Shown: positions 11,761 through 19,368 of the stretch, in pieces
How positions within the stretch are numbered: the stretch's first letter is position 1
Layout: the number at the start of each line of letters is the position of its first letter
NCBI RefSeq assembly: GCF_008638365.1
Contig: NZ_ML703338.1
Coordinates: forward strand, 1 to 64,000
DNA from: Nocardiopsis quinghaiensis
Lineage (GTDB): Bacteria > Actinomycetota > Actinomycetes > Streptosporangiales > Streptosporangiaceae
DNA: 64,000 nucleotides
Reading direction: 5' to 3'
Position numbers and translations under genes: made by a program
Notes under the pieces: generated by a model
The model's database searches: none
Told to the model about the DNA's origin: nothing
Seen by the model: only the letters and a program-made list of their open reading frames with translations

Positions 11761-13200
11761 GTGTCCGCACAGAGCACAGGCACTTCCAGCAAGCGCAGAA
11801 CGCTTCGCTTCCCGTTCGCGGCCCAGGTCCTCACCGGCCTGGTCCTGGGCGTCGTCCTGGGCGTCGTCGCCCTCCAGATCGGCCCGGTCGGCGACGACCA
11901 GCCGAACTGGCTCGCCGTCACCCTCGACACCATCGGCTCGACCTTCGTCACGCTGCTGCGGACGATCGTGCCGCCGCTGATCGTCCTCGCCGTCATCTCC
12001 TCCATCGCCAACCTGCGCAACGTCACCAACGCGGCGCGGCTGGCCTGGAAGACCCTGCTGTGGTTCGGCGCCACCGCCCTGATCGCGGTGGCCATCGGCA
12101 TCACGCTCGGTCTGACCCTCCGGCCCGGCGTCAACAGCGCCGTGGACGCCACCACCGCCGGGGAGCCCTCGGGCACCGGCTCCTGGCTGGCGTTCATCGA
12201 GAGCATCGTCCCCGCCAACTTCCTGGGCCTGGGCGCGAACGTCTCCGCCGCCGACGACGGGAGCCTCAGCGCCGGACTGAGCTTCAACGTGCTGCAGCTG
12301 ATCGTCATCGCCATCGTCCTGGGCATCGCGGCGGTGAAGGTCGGCAAGGCCGCCGAGCCGTTCATCACCTTCACCGACTCCGCGCTGCAGGTCGTGCTCA
12401 AGGCCCTGTGGTGGGTCATCCGCCTGGCCCCGATCGGCACCGTCGGCCTGCTGGGCAACGCCGTGTACAGCTACGGCTGGACCACCATCGGCGCCCTCGG
12501 CAAGTTCGCGCTGACCGTCTACGTCGGCCTGGCCCTGGTGCTGTTCGTCGTCTACCCGGTGCTCATCCGCCTCAACGGCCTGTCCCCGGCGAAGTACTTC
12601 AGCGGCGTGTGGCCCGCGGTCCAGCTGGCCTTCGTGTCCCGCTCCTCGATGGGCACCATGCCCGTCACCCAGCGGGTCACCGAGCAGAACCTGGGCGTCC
12701 CGCGCTACTACTCCGCGTTCGCCGTGCCGTTCGGCGCCACCACCAAGATGGACGGCTGCGCCGCCATCTACCCGGCGATCTCGGCGATCTTCATCGCCCA
12801 GTTCTTCCCGGGGGTCAGCCTCGGCGTCACCGACTACCTGCTGATCGTGTTCGTGTCGGTGATCGGTTCGGCCGCGACCGCCGGAACCACCGGCGCGACC
12901 GTCATGCTGACGCTGACCCTGTCCACCCTGGGCCTGCCCCTGGAGGGCGTGGGCCTGCTGCTGGCCGTCGACCCGATCCTGGACATGGGCCGTACGGCGG
13001 TCAACGTCGCCGGTCAGGCGCTGGTCCCGACCATCGTCGCCAAGCGCGAGGGCATCATGGACCTGGCCCGCTACAACGCGACGCGCGACGCCTCCGGCTT
13101 CGTGCCGCTGGACGAGGCCCACGCCGACGCCGGAACCGAGGCGGCCGAGGACGACCCGGACGTACGGAAGGTTCCCGCCGGAGCCGCCGGACAGAGCTGA
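11761..13200 (+). CDS. Dicarboxylate/amino acid:cation symporter (DAACS family)
   Basis: A 479-residue inner-membrane transporter with about eight transmembrane segments plus the two re-entrant hairpins of the glutamate/C4-dicarboxylate family. The HP1 serine-rich tip reads SRSSMGTMPVTQ, the TM7 motif is KMDGCAAIYPAIS, HP2 is GSAATAGTTGATVM, and TM8 carries DPILDMGRTAVNVAGQA with the Asp and Asn that contact substrate and Na+/H+. It imports glutamate, aspartate or C4-dicarboxylates with cations; which one cannot be told. Start is GTG 11761. A basic N-terminus (SSKRRTLRF) faces the cytoplasm. Monocistronic, followed by a strong terminator. Confidence 0.88.
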   Translation: MSAQSTGTSSKRRTLRFPFAAQVLTGLVLGVVLGVVALQIGPVGDDQPNWLAVTLDTIGSTFVTLLRTIVPPLIVLAVISSIANLRNVTNAARLAWKTLLWFGATALIAVAIGITLGLTLRPGVNSAVDATTAGEPSGTGSWLAFIESIVPANFLGLGANVSAADDGSLSAGLSFNVLQLIVIAIVLGIAAVKVGKAAEPFITFTDSALQVVLKALWWVIRLAPIGTVGLLGNAVYSYGWTTIGALGKFALTVYVGLALVLFVVYPVLIRLNGLSPAKYFSGVWPAVQLAFVSRSSMGTMPVTQRVTEQNLGVPRYYSAFAVPFGATTKMDGCAAIYPAISAIFIAQFFPGVSLGVTDYLLIVFVSVIGSAATAGTTGATVMLTLTLSTLGLPLEGVGLLLAVDPILDMGRTAVNVAGQALVPTIVAKREGIMDLARYNATRDASGFVPLDEAHADAGTEAAEDDPDVRKVPAGAAGQS

Positions 13201-13235
13201 GGCACCTCCCCCACGCCCACCGCCCCACGTCCACC

Positions 13236-13265
13236 GCGGCCCGCCGGAGCCCTCCGGCGGGCCGC
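13236..13265. terminator. Terminator hairpin after the symporter
   Basis: GCGGCCCGCCGGA at 13236-13248 pairs perfectly with 13253-13265 around a GCCC loop, 36 bases past the stop. Confidence 0.75.
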
Positions 13266-13355
13266 GCCGCCTCCCGCACCCGTGAGAACGGGCACACCGG
13301 GAACCGGCAGGGGGTGTCCGTTCGTCCTTGGGGTGAGGGAGGCGAGAGGAACGAT

Positions 13356-14627
13356 ATGTTGCGCCGCTTGGTAACACCCACAGTGCTGACCGCCGGACTC
13401 GCGGCTGCGTTGGTGAGCGCCGCCGCGGTGCCCGCCTCGGCCGACACGCAGCCACGACCACCGGAGTCCCAGGCCGTCGTCGAGGAGCTCGAAGGCGACG
13501 GCGTCTTCATCGACCCGAGTATCGACGCGATCCCCGAGGCCGAGGAGAACGCCCTGGAGTCGTCCGCCGCCGAGGCGGACACACCCGTCTACTACGTACT
13601 CCTGCCCTCCGACAGCGTCGCCTCCCAGACCGGGATGGACTCCCTGATGAACCCGGTCATGGAGGAGGTCGGCGACGGGCTCTACGGGGTCGTCGTGGGC
13701 GACCAGGTCTTCCAGGTCATGTCCCCGAACGTCGAGGACACCGAGACCATCCGCGAGACGGCCCTGCAGCAGGGCGGCAGCAACCAGGTCGACACCCTGG
13801 TCGCCGTCCCCGAGGCCGCGGCCGAGGCCCAGGAGGCCGAGGAGGCCGGAGCCGTCTCCGGTCTGGTGCTGCTGGGCCTGCTGCTGGCGATCATCGCAGC
13901 GGGCGCCTGGTTCGTTCACAGCAGCCGCAAGAAGCGCGAGGCCGAGAAGGCCAGGCAGCTCGAGGAGATCAGGCAGATGGCCACCGAGGACGTCGTCCGG
14001 CTCGGTGAGGACGTCGCCCGCCTGGAGATCGACGTGTCCAAGGTCGACGAGGCCACCCGCGACGACTACACCCAGGCCATGGACGCCTACGACCAGGCCA
14101 AGGCCCTGCTGGACACCATCAAGGAGCCCGACCAGGTCCGGCTCGTCACCAGCGCCCTGGAGGACGGCCGCTACTACATGACCGCGACCCGGGCCCGCAT
14201 GAACGGCGACCCGGTGCCCGAGCGGCGCGGCCCCTGCTTCTTCAACCCGCAGCACGGCCCGTCCGTGGAGGACGTCACCTGGGCCCCGCCCGGCGGCGCG
14301 CCCCGCGAGGTCACCGCCTGTGCCGCCTGCGCCCAGGCGGTACGCACCGGCGGGCAGCCCGACGTCCGCCTGGTCGAGGTGGGCGGTGAGCGCCGCCCGT
14401 ACTACGACGCCGGTCCGGCCTACTCGCCCTACGCCAGCGGCTACTTCGGCATGAACATGATGGCGGGCATGTTCACCGGCATGATGATGGGCTCCATGAT
14501 GGGGTCGATGATGGGCATGGGAATGGGCATGGGCGCCGGAGACGTCGGCGCCGGGGGTGACATGGGCGGAGGCGGCGATTTCGGAGGCGACTTCGGCGGC
14601 GGAGACTTCGGCGGCTTCGACTTCTGA
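13356..14627 (+). CDS. Secreted/membrane protein with Met- and Gly-rich tail, function unknown
   Basis: A 423-residue protein preceded by GAGAGGAACGAT. Order of parts: signal peptide (residues 1-~30, ending VPASA), an extracytoplasmic domain of ~130 residues (YYVLLPSDSVASQTGMDSLM, GLYGVVVGDQVFQVMSP), one transmembrane helix near 170-190 (GLVLLGLLLAIIAAGAWFV), and a charged coiled-coil (~190-275). A small domain with Cys residues follows (GPCFFNPQHG ... CAACAQ) that may bind metal. The tail is ~50 residues of Met/Gly then Gly/Asp/Phe repeats. The layout recalls actinobacterial proteins related to the TPM domain, but I do not see that domain's metal motif clearly. Monocistronic, with a strong terminator. 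Confidence 0.75.
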   Translation: MLRRLVTPTVLTAGLAAALVSAAAVPASADTQPRPPESQAVVEELEGDGVFIDPSIDAIPEAEENALESSAAEADTPVYYVLLPSDSVASQTGMDSLMNPVMEEVGDGLYGVVVGDQVFQVMSPNVEDTETIRETALQQGGSNQVDTLVAVPEAAAEAQEAEEAGAVSGLVLLGLLLAIIAAGAWFVHSSRKKREAEKARQLEEIRQMATEDVVRLGEDVARLEIDVSKVDEATRDDYTQAMDAYDQAKALLDTIKEPDQVRLVTSALEDGRYYMTATRARMNGDPVPERRGPCFFNPQHGPSVEDVTWAPPGGAPREVTACAACAQAVRTGGQPDVRLVEVGGERRPYYDAGPAYSPYASGYFGMNMMAGMFTGMMMGSMMGSMMGMGMGMGAGDVGAGGDMGGGGDFGGDFGGGDFGGFDF

Positions 14628-14648
14628 CCCTCGCCCGCCACGACCGCC

Positions 14649-14678
14649 AGGGGCCCCGAGCAGCCGCTCGGGGCCCCT
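14649..14678. terminator. Terminator hairpin
   Basis: AGGGGCCCCGAG (14649-14660) and its complement (14667-14678) enclose a six-base loop, 21 bases past the stop of the membrane-protein gene. It also faces the convergent kinase-like gene. Confidence 0.75.
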
Positions 14679-14745
14679 CTCCGTGGGGCACGCGGACACG
14701 CACGGTGCGGGGCCGGCCACCGCCGACGTCGCTCGTGCCACCATC

Positions 14746-15387
14746 TCAGGAGGCGACGGCCGCCGCGTGCAGGTCCTCGATCCACCGGCATACGGACACG
14801 GCCGTGTCCGCGGGTTCGGCGCGGGTGGTGTCGACCAGGGTGACCGGGGGGCGCATGCGCTCGGCCTCGGCCTCCACCCAGGCGGCGTACTCCAGGTTCT
14901 CCCGGATCCGCTCCTCGTCCCACCCGCGCCAGGCGGGACGTGCCCGCAGGCGTGCGGCCAGGGCCTCGGGCTCACAGGTCAGCGCGAGGTAGTGGACGTC
15001 GCTGAACAGGGCGCGCTCGGGCAGGGGCTCGAACTCCGGCGGCACCACGGTCCCGCACAGCACGACGGGGCGCCCGTTCTGCTGGACCATGGCGGCGGTG
15101 CGCAGCCAGGTGGAGCGGAACAGGCGGTGGTGGCCGGAGGGGTCGCGGAGCCCGCCGACCCACAGCAGGTCCTGTTCGAGGACGACGAAGCGGTCCCGGA
15201 GCCTCTCCAGCAGCGTTCCGGCGATGGTGGACTTGCCGGTGCCGCTGGGCCCCGACACGCAGTACAGGGGCAGGCGCAGGAACGGCCGGGTGCGCCGGCA
15301 GGACGCACAGCGCAGCACGGAGACCCCCGCGGCGGTGTCGGGGGTCTCGTCCAGCTCCCCGCAGTGGTCGCAGATCAGCGGGTGCAC
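14746..15387 (-). CDS. P-loop nucleoside/nucleotide kinase-like ATPase with N-terminal zinc ribbon
   Basis: A 213-residue protein starting at GTG 15387 after GAGGAAATCC. The first ~35 residues form a zinc ribbon (ICDHCGELDET ... LRCASC, two CxxC pairs). A kinase-type P-loop domain follows, with Walker A SGPSGTGKST near residue 50, FVVLEQDLLWVGG resembling a nucleotide-kinase acceptor segment, CGTVVPPEF, and a C-terminal LTCEPEALAARLRARPAWRG lid-like region. It looks like the AAA_33/shikimate-kinase-like group of small-molecule kinases. The zinc ribbon ahead of it is unusual and may bind a nucleic acid or a partner. The substrate is unknown. The zinc-finger protein gene lies just upstream on the same strand (43 bases). 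Confidence 0.7.
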   Translation of the reverse strand: MHPLICDHCGELDETPDTAAGVSVLRCASCRRTRPFLRLPLYCVSGPSGTGKSTIAGTLLERLRDRFVVLEQDLLWVGGLRDPSGHHRLFRSTWLRTAAMVQQNGRPVVLCGTVVPPEFEPLPERALFSDVHYLALTCEPEALAARLRARPAWRGWDEERIRENLEYAAWVEAEAERMRPPVTLVDTTRAEPADTAVSVCRWIEDLHAAAVAS

Positions 15388-15430
15388 GGATTTCCTCGGT
15401 TGGTTCGCGAAGGGCCTTCGACCGCTCGGG

Positions 15431-15787
15431 TCAGTCGAAGAGTCCCTCCAGGAAGCTCTTCTTACGGCGGCCGCGGTAGGGGCCGGGCGAGTCCCGGTAG
15501 CCGCCGTATCCGCGCGGCGAGTCCCGGTAACCACCCGGGGAGTCCGGGTAGCCGCCGCGGGGGTAGCCGACGGGCGGCGGGGCCTGGGGGTAGGGGTGCG
15601 GCGGCCGGCCATGCGGGTCCGGCGGGGGCGGGGGCGGCGCCACGCCGTAGTGACGCTGCTCGGCGTCCACGACGCGTTCCAGCTCACCGCGGTCCAGGAA
15701 GATGCCCTGGCAGCCGTCACACCGGTCGATGTGGACGCCCTGGCGGTCGAATGTGCGCATGGTGCTTTGACACTTGGGACAGATCAC
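15431..15787 (-). CDS. Zinc-ribbon (zf-TFIIB-like) protein with Pro/Gly/Tyr-rich tail
   Basis: A 118-residue protein. The first ~45 residues are the zf-TFIIB-like module: ICPKCQSTMRTFDRQGVHID followed by RCDGCQGIFLDRGELERV, giving two CxxC zinc knuckles. The rest is a low-complexity tail of Pro, Gly, Tyr and Asp with repeated SPGGYRDSPRGYGGYRDSP-type units, ending in a basic RRKKSFLEGLFD. Function unknown; such proteins are common in actinobacteria. The start is the GTG at 15787, with no obvious ribosome binding site and a possible -10 (TACTGT) a few bases ahead, so the mRNA may be leaderless. It likely shares a transcript with the zinc-ribbon kinase downstream. Confidence 0.75.
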   Translation of the reverse strand: MICPKCQSTMRTFDRQGVHIDRCDGCQGIFLDRGELERVVDAEQRHYGVAPPPPPPDPHGRPPHPYPQAPPPVGYPRGGYPDSPGGYRDSPRGYGGYRDSPGPYRGRRKKSFLEGLFD

Positions 15788-15906
15788 ACCAAGACAGTAC
15801 TTGATCGGGGCCAAAAACAGGTAAGGGCGCAGGACGCAACGGGTGCCCGGGACCCGCCGCGACGGCCGTGGCCGGACGCGCGGCGAGCCCATGGCGGAGG
15901 CGTCCC

Positions 15907-17286
15907 CTACTCCGGGGAGGCCAGCATGAGGGAGCGGGCGGCCTCGGTGACACTGCCCGACAACGACGGGTACACCGAGAAGGTGTGCGCGATGTCGTCC
16001 ACGGTCAGGCGCTGCTGGACGGCGATGGACACGCCCAGGATGAGCTCGCTGGCGCGCGGGCCGACGATGACCCCGCCCAGCACGATGCCGGTGTGCTGGC
16101 GGCAGATCAGCTTGACGAAGCCGTCGTTGAGCTCGTCCATCTTGGCGCGCGGGTTGGTGTTCAGCGGCAGGGTGACCGACCGCCCGTCGATCCGGCCGCT
16201 GCGCACGTCGTCCTCGCTGGCGCCCACCGCCGCCAACTCGGGGTGGGTGAACACGGTGGAGGCCACGGTGGACAGCTTGAGCGGGGCCACCGCCTCGCCG
16301 AGCGCGTGCCACATGGCGATGCGTCCCTGCATCGCGGCCACGGAGGCGAGCATGTTGACCCCGGTGCAGTCACCGGCGGCGTACACGCCCGAGACGGTGG
16401 TGCGCGAGACCCGGTCGACCTCGACGAAGCCGCCGCCGCCCAGGCGGACACCGGCCTCCTCCAGTCCCAGGTTCTCGGTGTTGGGAATCATGCCGACCGT
16501 CATCAGGCAGTGGCTGCCCTCCACCGTGCGGCCGTCGGAGAGGGTGACGAGCACGCCGTTCTCGGTGCGCACCACCGACTCGGCGCGGGTCTTGCTGAGG
16601 ACGGTCATGCCGCGGCGCATGAAGACCTGCTCCAGCACCTCGGCGGCGTCGGGGTCCTGGGTGGGCATGACGCGCTCGCGGGAGGAGACGAGGGTGACCT
16701 CGGAACCGAGGGACTGGTAGGCGCTGGCGAACTCGGCGCCGGTGACGCCGGAGCCGACCACGATGAGCTTCTCCGGCAGCTCCTCCATGTCGTAGAGGTG
16801 GCGCCAGGTGAGGATGCGCTCGCCGTCGGGCTTGGCGGTGGGCAGCTCGCGGGGATGGGCGCCCGTGGCGACGAGGACGACGTCGGCGCGCAGGCGCTGG
16901 TCGCCGATGGCGACGATGTGCGGGTCGACCAGGCGGGCCTCTCCGCTGATCACCTCCACGCCCTCCTTGACCAGGCGGGCGCGGGTGTCCTCGGACTGCG
17001 CCCGGGCCAGGCGTTTGATCCGGGAGTTCACCCGGTCGGTGTCCACCCCGACCGCTGCCTTGTCGTCGGTGCCGTGGATGTGGACGCCCAGGCTGGGTGA
17101 CTCGCGTACGTACGTCCTGCGGGTGGACGTGGCGATCAGGCTCTTGGAGGGGACGCAGTCGGTGAGGACGCACGCGCCGCCGATGCCGTCGCGTTCCACC
17201 ACCGTCACGTCCGCGCCGAGCTGCGCTGCGACCAGTGCCGCCTCGTAGCCCCCGGGACCGCCACCGATGATCACGACCTTCGTCAC
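15907..17286 (-). CDS. NAD(P)H-quinone dehydrogenase / LpdA-like flavoprotein disulfide reductase
   Basis: A 459-residue two-dinucleotide-binding flavoprotein. The FAD site is VVIIGGGPGGYEAA (residue 4 on), the NAD(P) site VVGSGVTGAEFASAYQSLG near 180, and the second FAD motif GVYAAGDCTG near 310. The redox region reads GGACVLTDCVPSK, so both cysteines of the CxxxxC disulfide are present. The interface motif is SVYPSLSGSVTEAA, with Tyr in place of the catalytic His of true lipoamide dehydrogenases. Mycobacterial LpdA (Rv3303c) has the same loss and works as a quinone reductase, so that role is favoured here. No E1/E2 dehydrogenase genes are near, which also argues against Lpd. Start MTKVVI at 17286. 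Confidence 0.85.
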   Translation of the reverse strand: MTKVVIIGGGPGGYEAALVAAQLGADVTVVERDGIGGACVLTDCVPSKSLIATSTRRTYVRESPSLGVHIHGTDDKAAVGVDTDRVNSRIKRLARAQSEDTRARLVKEGVEVISGEARLVDPHIVAIGDQRLRADVVLVATGAHPRELPTAKPDGERILTWRHLYDMEELPEKLIVVGSGVTGAEFASAYQSLGSEVTLVSSRERVMPTQDPDAAEVLEQVFMRRGMTVLSKTRAESVVRTENGVLVTLSDGRTVEGSHCLMTVGMIPNTENLGLEEAGVRLGGGGFVEVDRVSRTTVSGVYAAGDCTGVNMLASVAAMQGRIAMWHALGEAVAPLKLSTVASTVFTHPELAAVGASEDDVRSGRIDGRSVTLPLNTNPRAKMDELNDGFVKLICRQHTGIVLGGVIVGPRASELILGVSIAVQQRLTVDDIAHTFSVYPSLSGSVTEAARSLMLASPE

Positions 17287-17452
17287 GCTGCCTCACTCCC
17301 TCTGCGGATGGTCCGCCACGCGCGTTGCCGGTCCGGGCGATATGCGGGCATGGCGGGGCACCACCTGGTTTTCTCGCTTCCTCCCATTGTCGGCCATGCC
17401 GACCGGGGGAAATAGCAGGCACCCCGGGCCGACCGGTCCTACGATGTTGCCC

Positions 17453-18004
17453 GTGTCCGTCTACGCCGCGTATGGAACGAACCTCGACCCCGGGCAGATG
17501 GCCCGGCGTGCTCCGCGCTCGCCCCTGTTGGCCACGGGCTGGCTGGAGGGATGGCGCCTGACCTTCGGTGAGTGCCTTCCCGCGCCGGGGGGCGCGCTGA
17601 CGACCCTGGCCGAGGACTCCGGTCAACGGGTCTTCGTGGCGCTGTACGACCTCATGGAATGGGACGAACCCCACCTGGACTCCTGGGAGGGGGCCCTGGA
17701 GGAGCCGCGCAGAGGGCGTCCGTTGAGGGCGGTGGCGGGCGACGGAGAGGGGGAACCGCGCCGCAGGCGTCCGTTGAGGGCGGTGGCGGGCGACGGGCGG
17801 GCGTACAGGAGGATGACCGTGCGCGCCCGGACGGCCGACAGGGGCGTGGTGACGGCGTGGGCCTACGTGCTGGACGGCTACGAGGGCGGGATGCCCTCGG
17901 CCATACAGCTGGGCCAGCTCGCGGCCGCCGCCGAGAAGGCCGGGGCGCCCGACTGGTACGTGTCGGACCTGCTCGCCCGGGACTGCCTGCCCTCCGACCT
18001 GTGA
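17453..18004 (+). CDS. Gamma-glutamylcyclotransferase-like protein
   Basis: A 183-residue protein of the GGCT/AIG2-like fold. The family start SVYAAYGTNLDPGQM (YGxN loop binding the gamma-glutamyl group) is followed by a beta-barrel and the acidic segment ALYDLMEWDEPHLDSWEG. The conserved AWAYVLDGYEGGMPSA and the C-terminal DWYVSDLLAR helix close it. It would release pyroglutamate from gamma-glutamyl amines or peptides. A -10-like TACGAT at 17440-17445 puts the transcription start at about the GTG 17453, suggesting a leaderless mRNA; ATG 17444 is the alternative. An internal 51-bp tandem duplication inserts extra Arg-rich sequence (see repeat). Confidence 0.75.
   Translation: MSVYAAYGTNLDPGQMARRAPRSPLLATGWLEGWRLTFGECLPAPGGALTTLAEDSGQRVFVALYDLMEWDEPHLDSWEGALEEPRRGRPLRAVAGDGEGEPRRRRPLRAVAGDGRAYRRMTVRARTADRGVVTAWAYVLDGYEGGMPSAIQLGQLAAAAEKAGAPDWYVSDLLARDCLPSDL
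17715..17796 (+). repeat. 51-bp tandem duplication inside the GGCT-like gene
   Basis: The 31 bases at 17715-17745 recur identically at 17766-17796, with looser similarity extending leftwards, giving a 51-bp (17-codon) period. The protein therefore has EPRRGRPLRAVAGDGEGEPR and a second RRPLRAVAGDG back to back. Family members have a short loop at this point, so this is an in-frame expansion. Confidence 0.85.
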
Positions 18005-18095
18005 ATCCGGTGAGTTCGCGCGCGAGTTCCGCGAAGCGGGACACACGCACCCGTGTTCCGGATCATTCCGCCTACCCGGCTGTAGCATCCGTCGT

Positions 18096-18920
18096 GTGAT
18101 GGAAAGAGAGCAGCGGCCGGAAACGACCGCCGAGGCGAAGGAGCTGGCATCCGGCTCCGCTCGCGAGCTGCTGTCCCGTGCCGGGGCTGACAGCTTCGAC
18201 GCGCTGATGGTGCTCGGCTCGGGTTGGGCGGGCGCGGTGGACACGTTGGGCTCGTACGACATCGAGCTCGACGTGGCCGAGCTGCCCGGTTTCCACGTAC
18301 CCACCGCCAGGGGTCACTCCCCCAAGGTCCGCAGCATGTGGGTGGGAGAGAAGCGGGTGGCCGTGTTCATGGGACGCGTTCACCTCTACGAGGGCTACGA
18401 CCCCATGGAGGTCACCCACGCGGTGCGCACGGGCGTGGCCGCGGGAGCGGCGACCGTGGTGCTGACGGGCTCGGCCGGGTCGCTGCGCACCGACTTCGCC
18501 CCGGGGCAGCCCGTGGTGATCCGCGACCACATCAACCTGACCGCCCGGTCGCCGCTGACCGGCCCCTCGTTCGTGGACCTGACGGAGGCCTACAGCCCCA
18601 GGCTGCGGCAGGTCGTCCACGAGGTGGACGCGTCGCTGGCCGAGGGTGTGTACGTGTCCACGGTCGGACCGCAGATGCAGACCCCGTCGGAGCTGAAGGT
18701 GCTGCACCAGGCGGGCGCGGACCTGGTGGGCCGGTCGATCGCCCTGGAGGCCATCGCGGCCGTGGAGATGGAGGCCGAGGTGCTGGGACTGGCGATCATC
18801 AGCAACGACGCCGTGGGCGCGGTCTTCGAGCCCTTCGAGGCCGAACGCGCCCTGGACGTCGTCACACAGCGGGCGCGCAGGCTGGGCGAGTTGCTCAACA
18901 GGGTGCTCGACCAGGCCTGA
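18096..18920 (+). CDS. Purine-nucleoside phosphorylase (trimeric, PNP class II-like)
   Basis: A ~274-residue enzyme that splits purine nucleosides with phosphate to base and (deoxy)ribose-1-phosphate in purine salvage. Motifs of the low-molecular-weight trimeric class are clear: the phosphate-binding MVLGSGWAG near residue 38, the GRVHLYEGYDP motif near 90, TGSAGSLRTDFAPG near 125, and the base-pocket GPQMQTPSELKVL near 188. VEMEAEV near 228 gives the ribose-binding Met/Glu, followed by the ISNDAVG purine-binding Asn. Start may be GTG 18096 or ATG 18099. A -10-like TAGCAT at 18084 lies only ~10 bases ahead, again hinting at leaderless translation. The adenosine deaminase gene lies 1 kb away on the other strand. 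Confidence 0.92.
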   Translation: MMEREQRPETTAEAKELASGSARELLSRAGADSFDALMVLGSGWAGAVDTLGSYDIELDVAELPGFHVPTARGHSPKVRSMWVGEKRVAVFMGRVHLYEGYDPMEVTHAVRTGVAAGAATVVLTGSAGSLRTDFAPGQPVVIRDHINLTARSPLTGPSFVDLTEAYSPRLRQVVHEVDASLAEGVYVSTVGPQMQTPSELKVLHQAGADLVGRSIALEAIAAVEMEAEVLGLAIISNDAVGAVFEPFEAERALDVVTQRARRLGELLNRVLDQA

Positions 18921-19001
18921 TTCCGCCCCTGTCTTCGTCTTCCCGCGCCTCGATGCGGCACCTCGTGCCGCGCGTCCCGTGTTGGGGCGCCTCCGACCGG
19001 A

Positions 19002-19021
19002 CCACGCCGGTACCGGCGTGG
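19002..19021. other. 20-bp perfect palindrome
   Basis: CCACGCCGGTACCGGCGTGG is self-complementary over all 20 bases. It lies 80 bases after the purine phosphorylase gene, in a 448-base gene-free stretch (18921-19368). It could form a compact hairpin terminator or be a protein-binding site; there is no T-run. Confidence 0.5.
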
Positions 19022-19251
19022 CGAGCGTACACCCCGAGGCCATGGGGTGGACGGTACCGACAGCGGTCCGGCCGGAGGCAGTGCTTGCCCCGGTGTCCCA
19101 CGTCGCGCGGAATCCCCGCAGATCCCGTTGGACTCGCGACCAGGACACCTTCTTCTTCTCGTTATTCAGTTGGACCGCGCGCGTCGCCCTCGGGGGAGGT
19201 TCCGGGTGGACGACCATCCGCGCGAAGTCCGTCCCGCCCGGAACCTTTCCC

Positions 19252-19293
19252 TTAGGCATGCCTTACCTAAGCAGAAGTCCGGGAGCGCGTCAA
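19252..19293 (-). promoter_or_regulatory. Iron-box (IdeR/DmdR-type) promoter, minus strand, no recognisable target
   Basis: Positions 19252-19270 read TTAGGCATGCCTTACCTAA, matching the DtxR/IdeR/DmdR iron-box consensus TTAGGTTAGSCTAACCTAA at about 15 of 19 positions. On the minus strand a -35 (TTGACG, 19288-19293) and a -10 (TTAGGT, 19265-19270) are separated by exactly 17 bases, and the box overlaps the -10 and predicted start. This is the normal design of an iron-repressed promoter. The first ATG on the transcript (19257-19259) lies inside the box and opens a frame beginning MPKGKVPGGTDFARMVVHPE. I find no iron-uptake family in it. Confidence 0.65.
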
Positions 19294-19368
19294 CCCCCGC
19301 CCCGGAAACAGCGGACCCGGCCGCGCACACGAGGGGTGGGGCCGGGTCGGGTCCGGGGGAAACGGCGC

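Noticed and set aside
15907..17286. Dihydrolipoamide dehydrogenase of a 2-oxoacid dehydrogenase complex
   Set aside because: The catalytic His is Tyr and no E1/E2 genes are nearby, so a quinone-reductase-like role was preferred.
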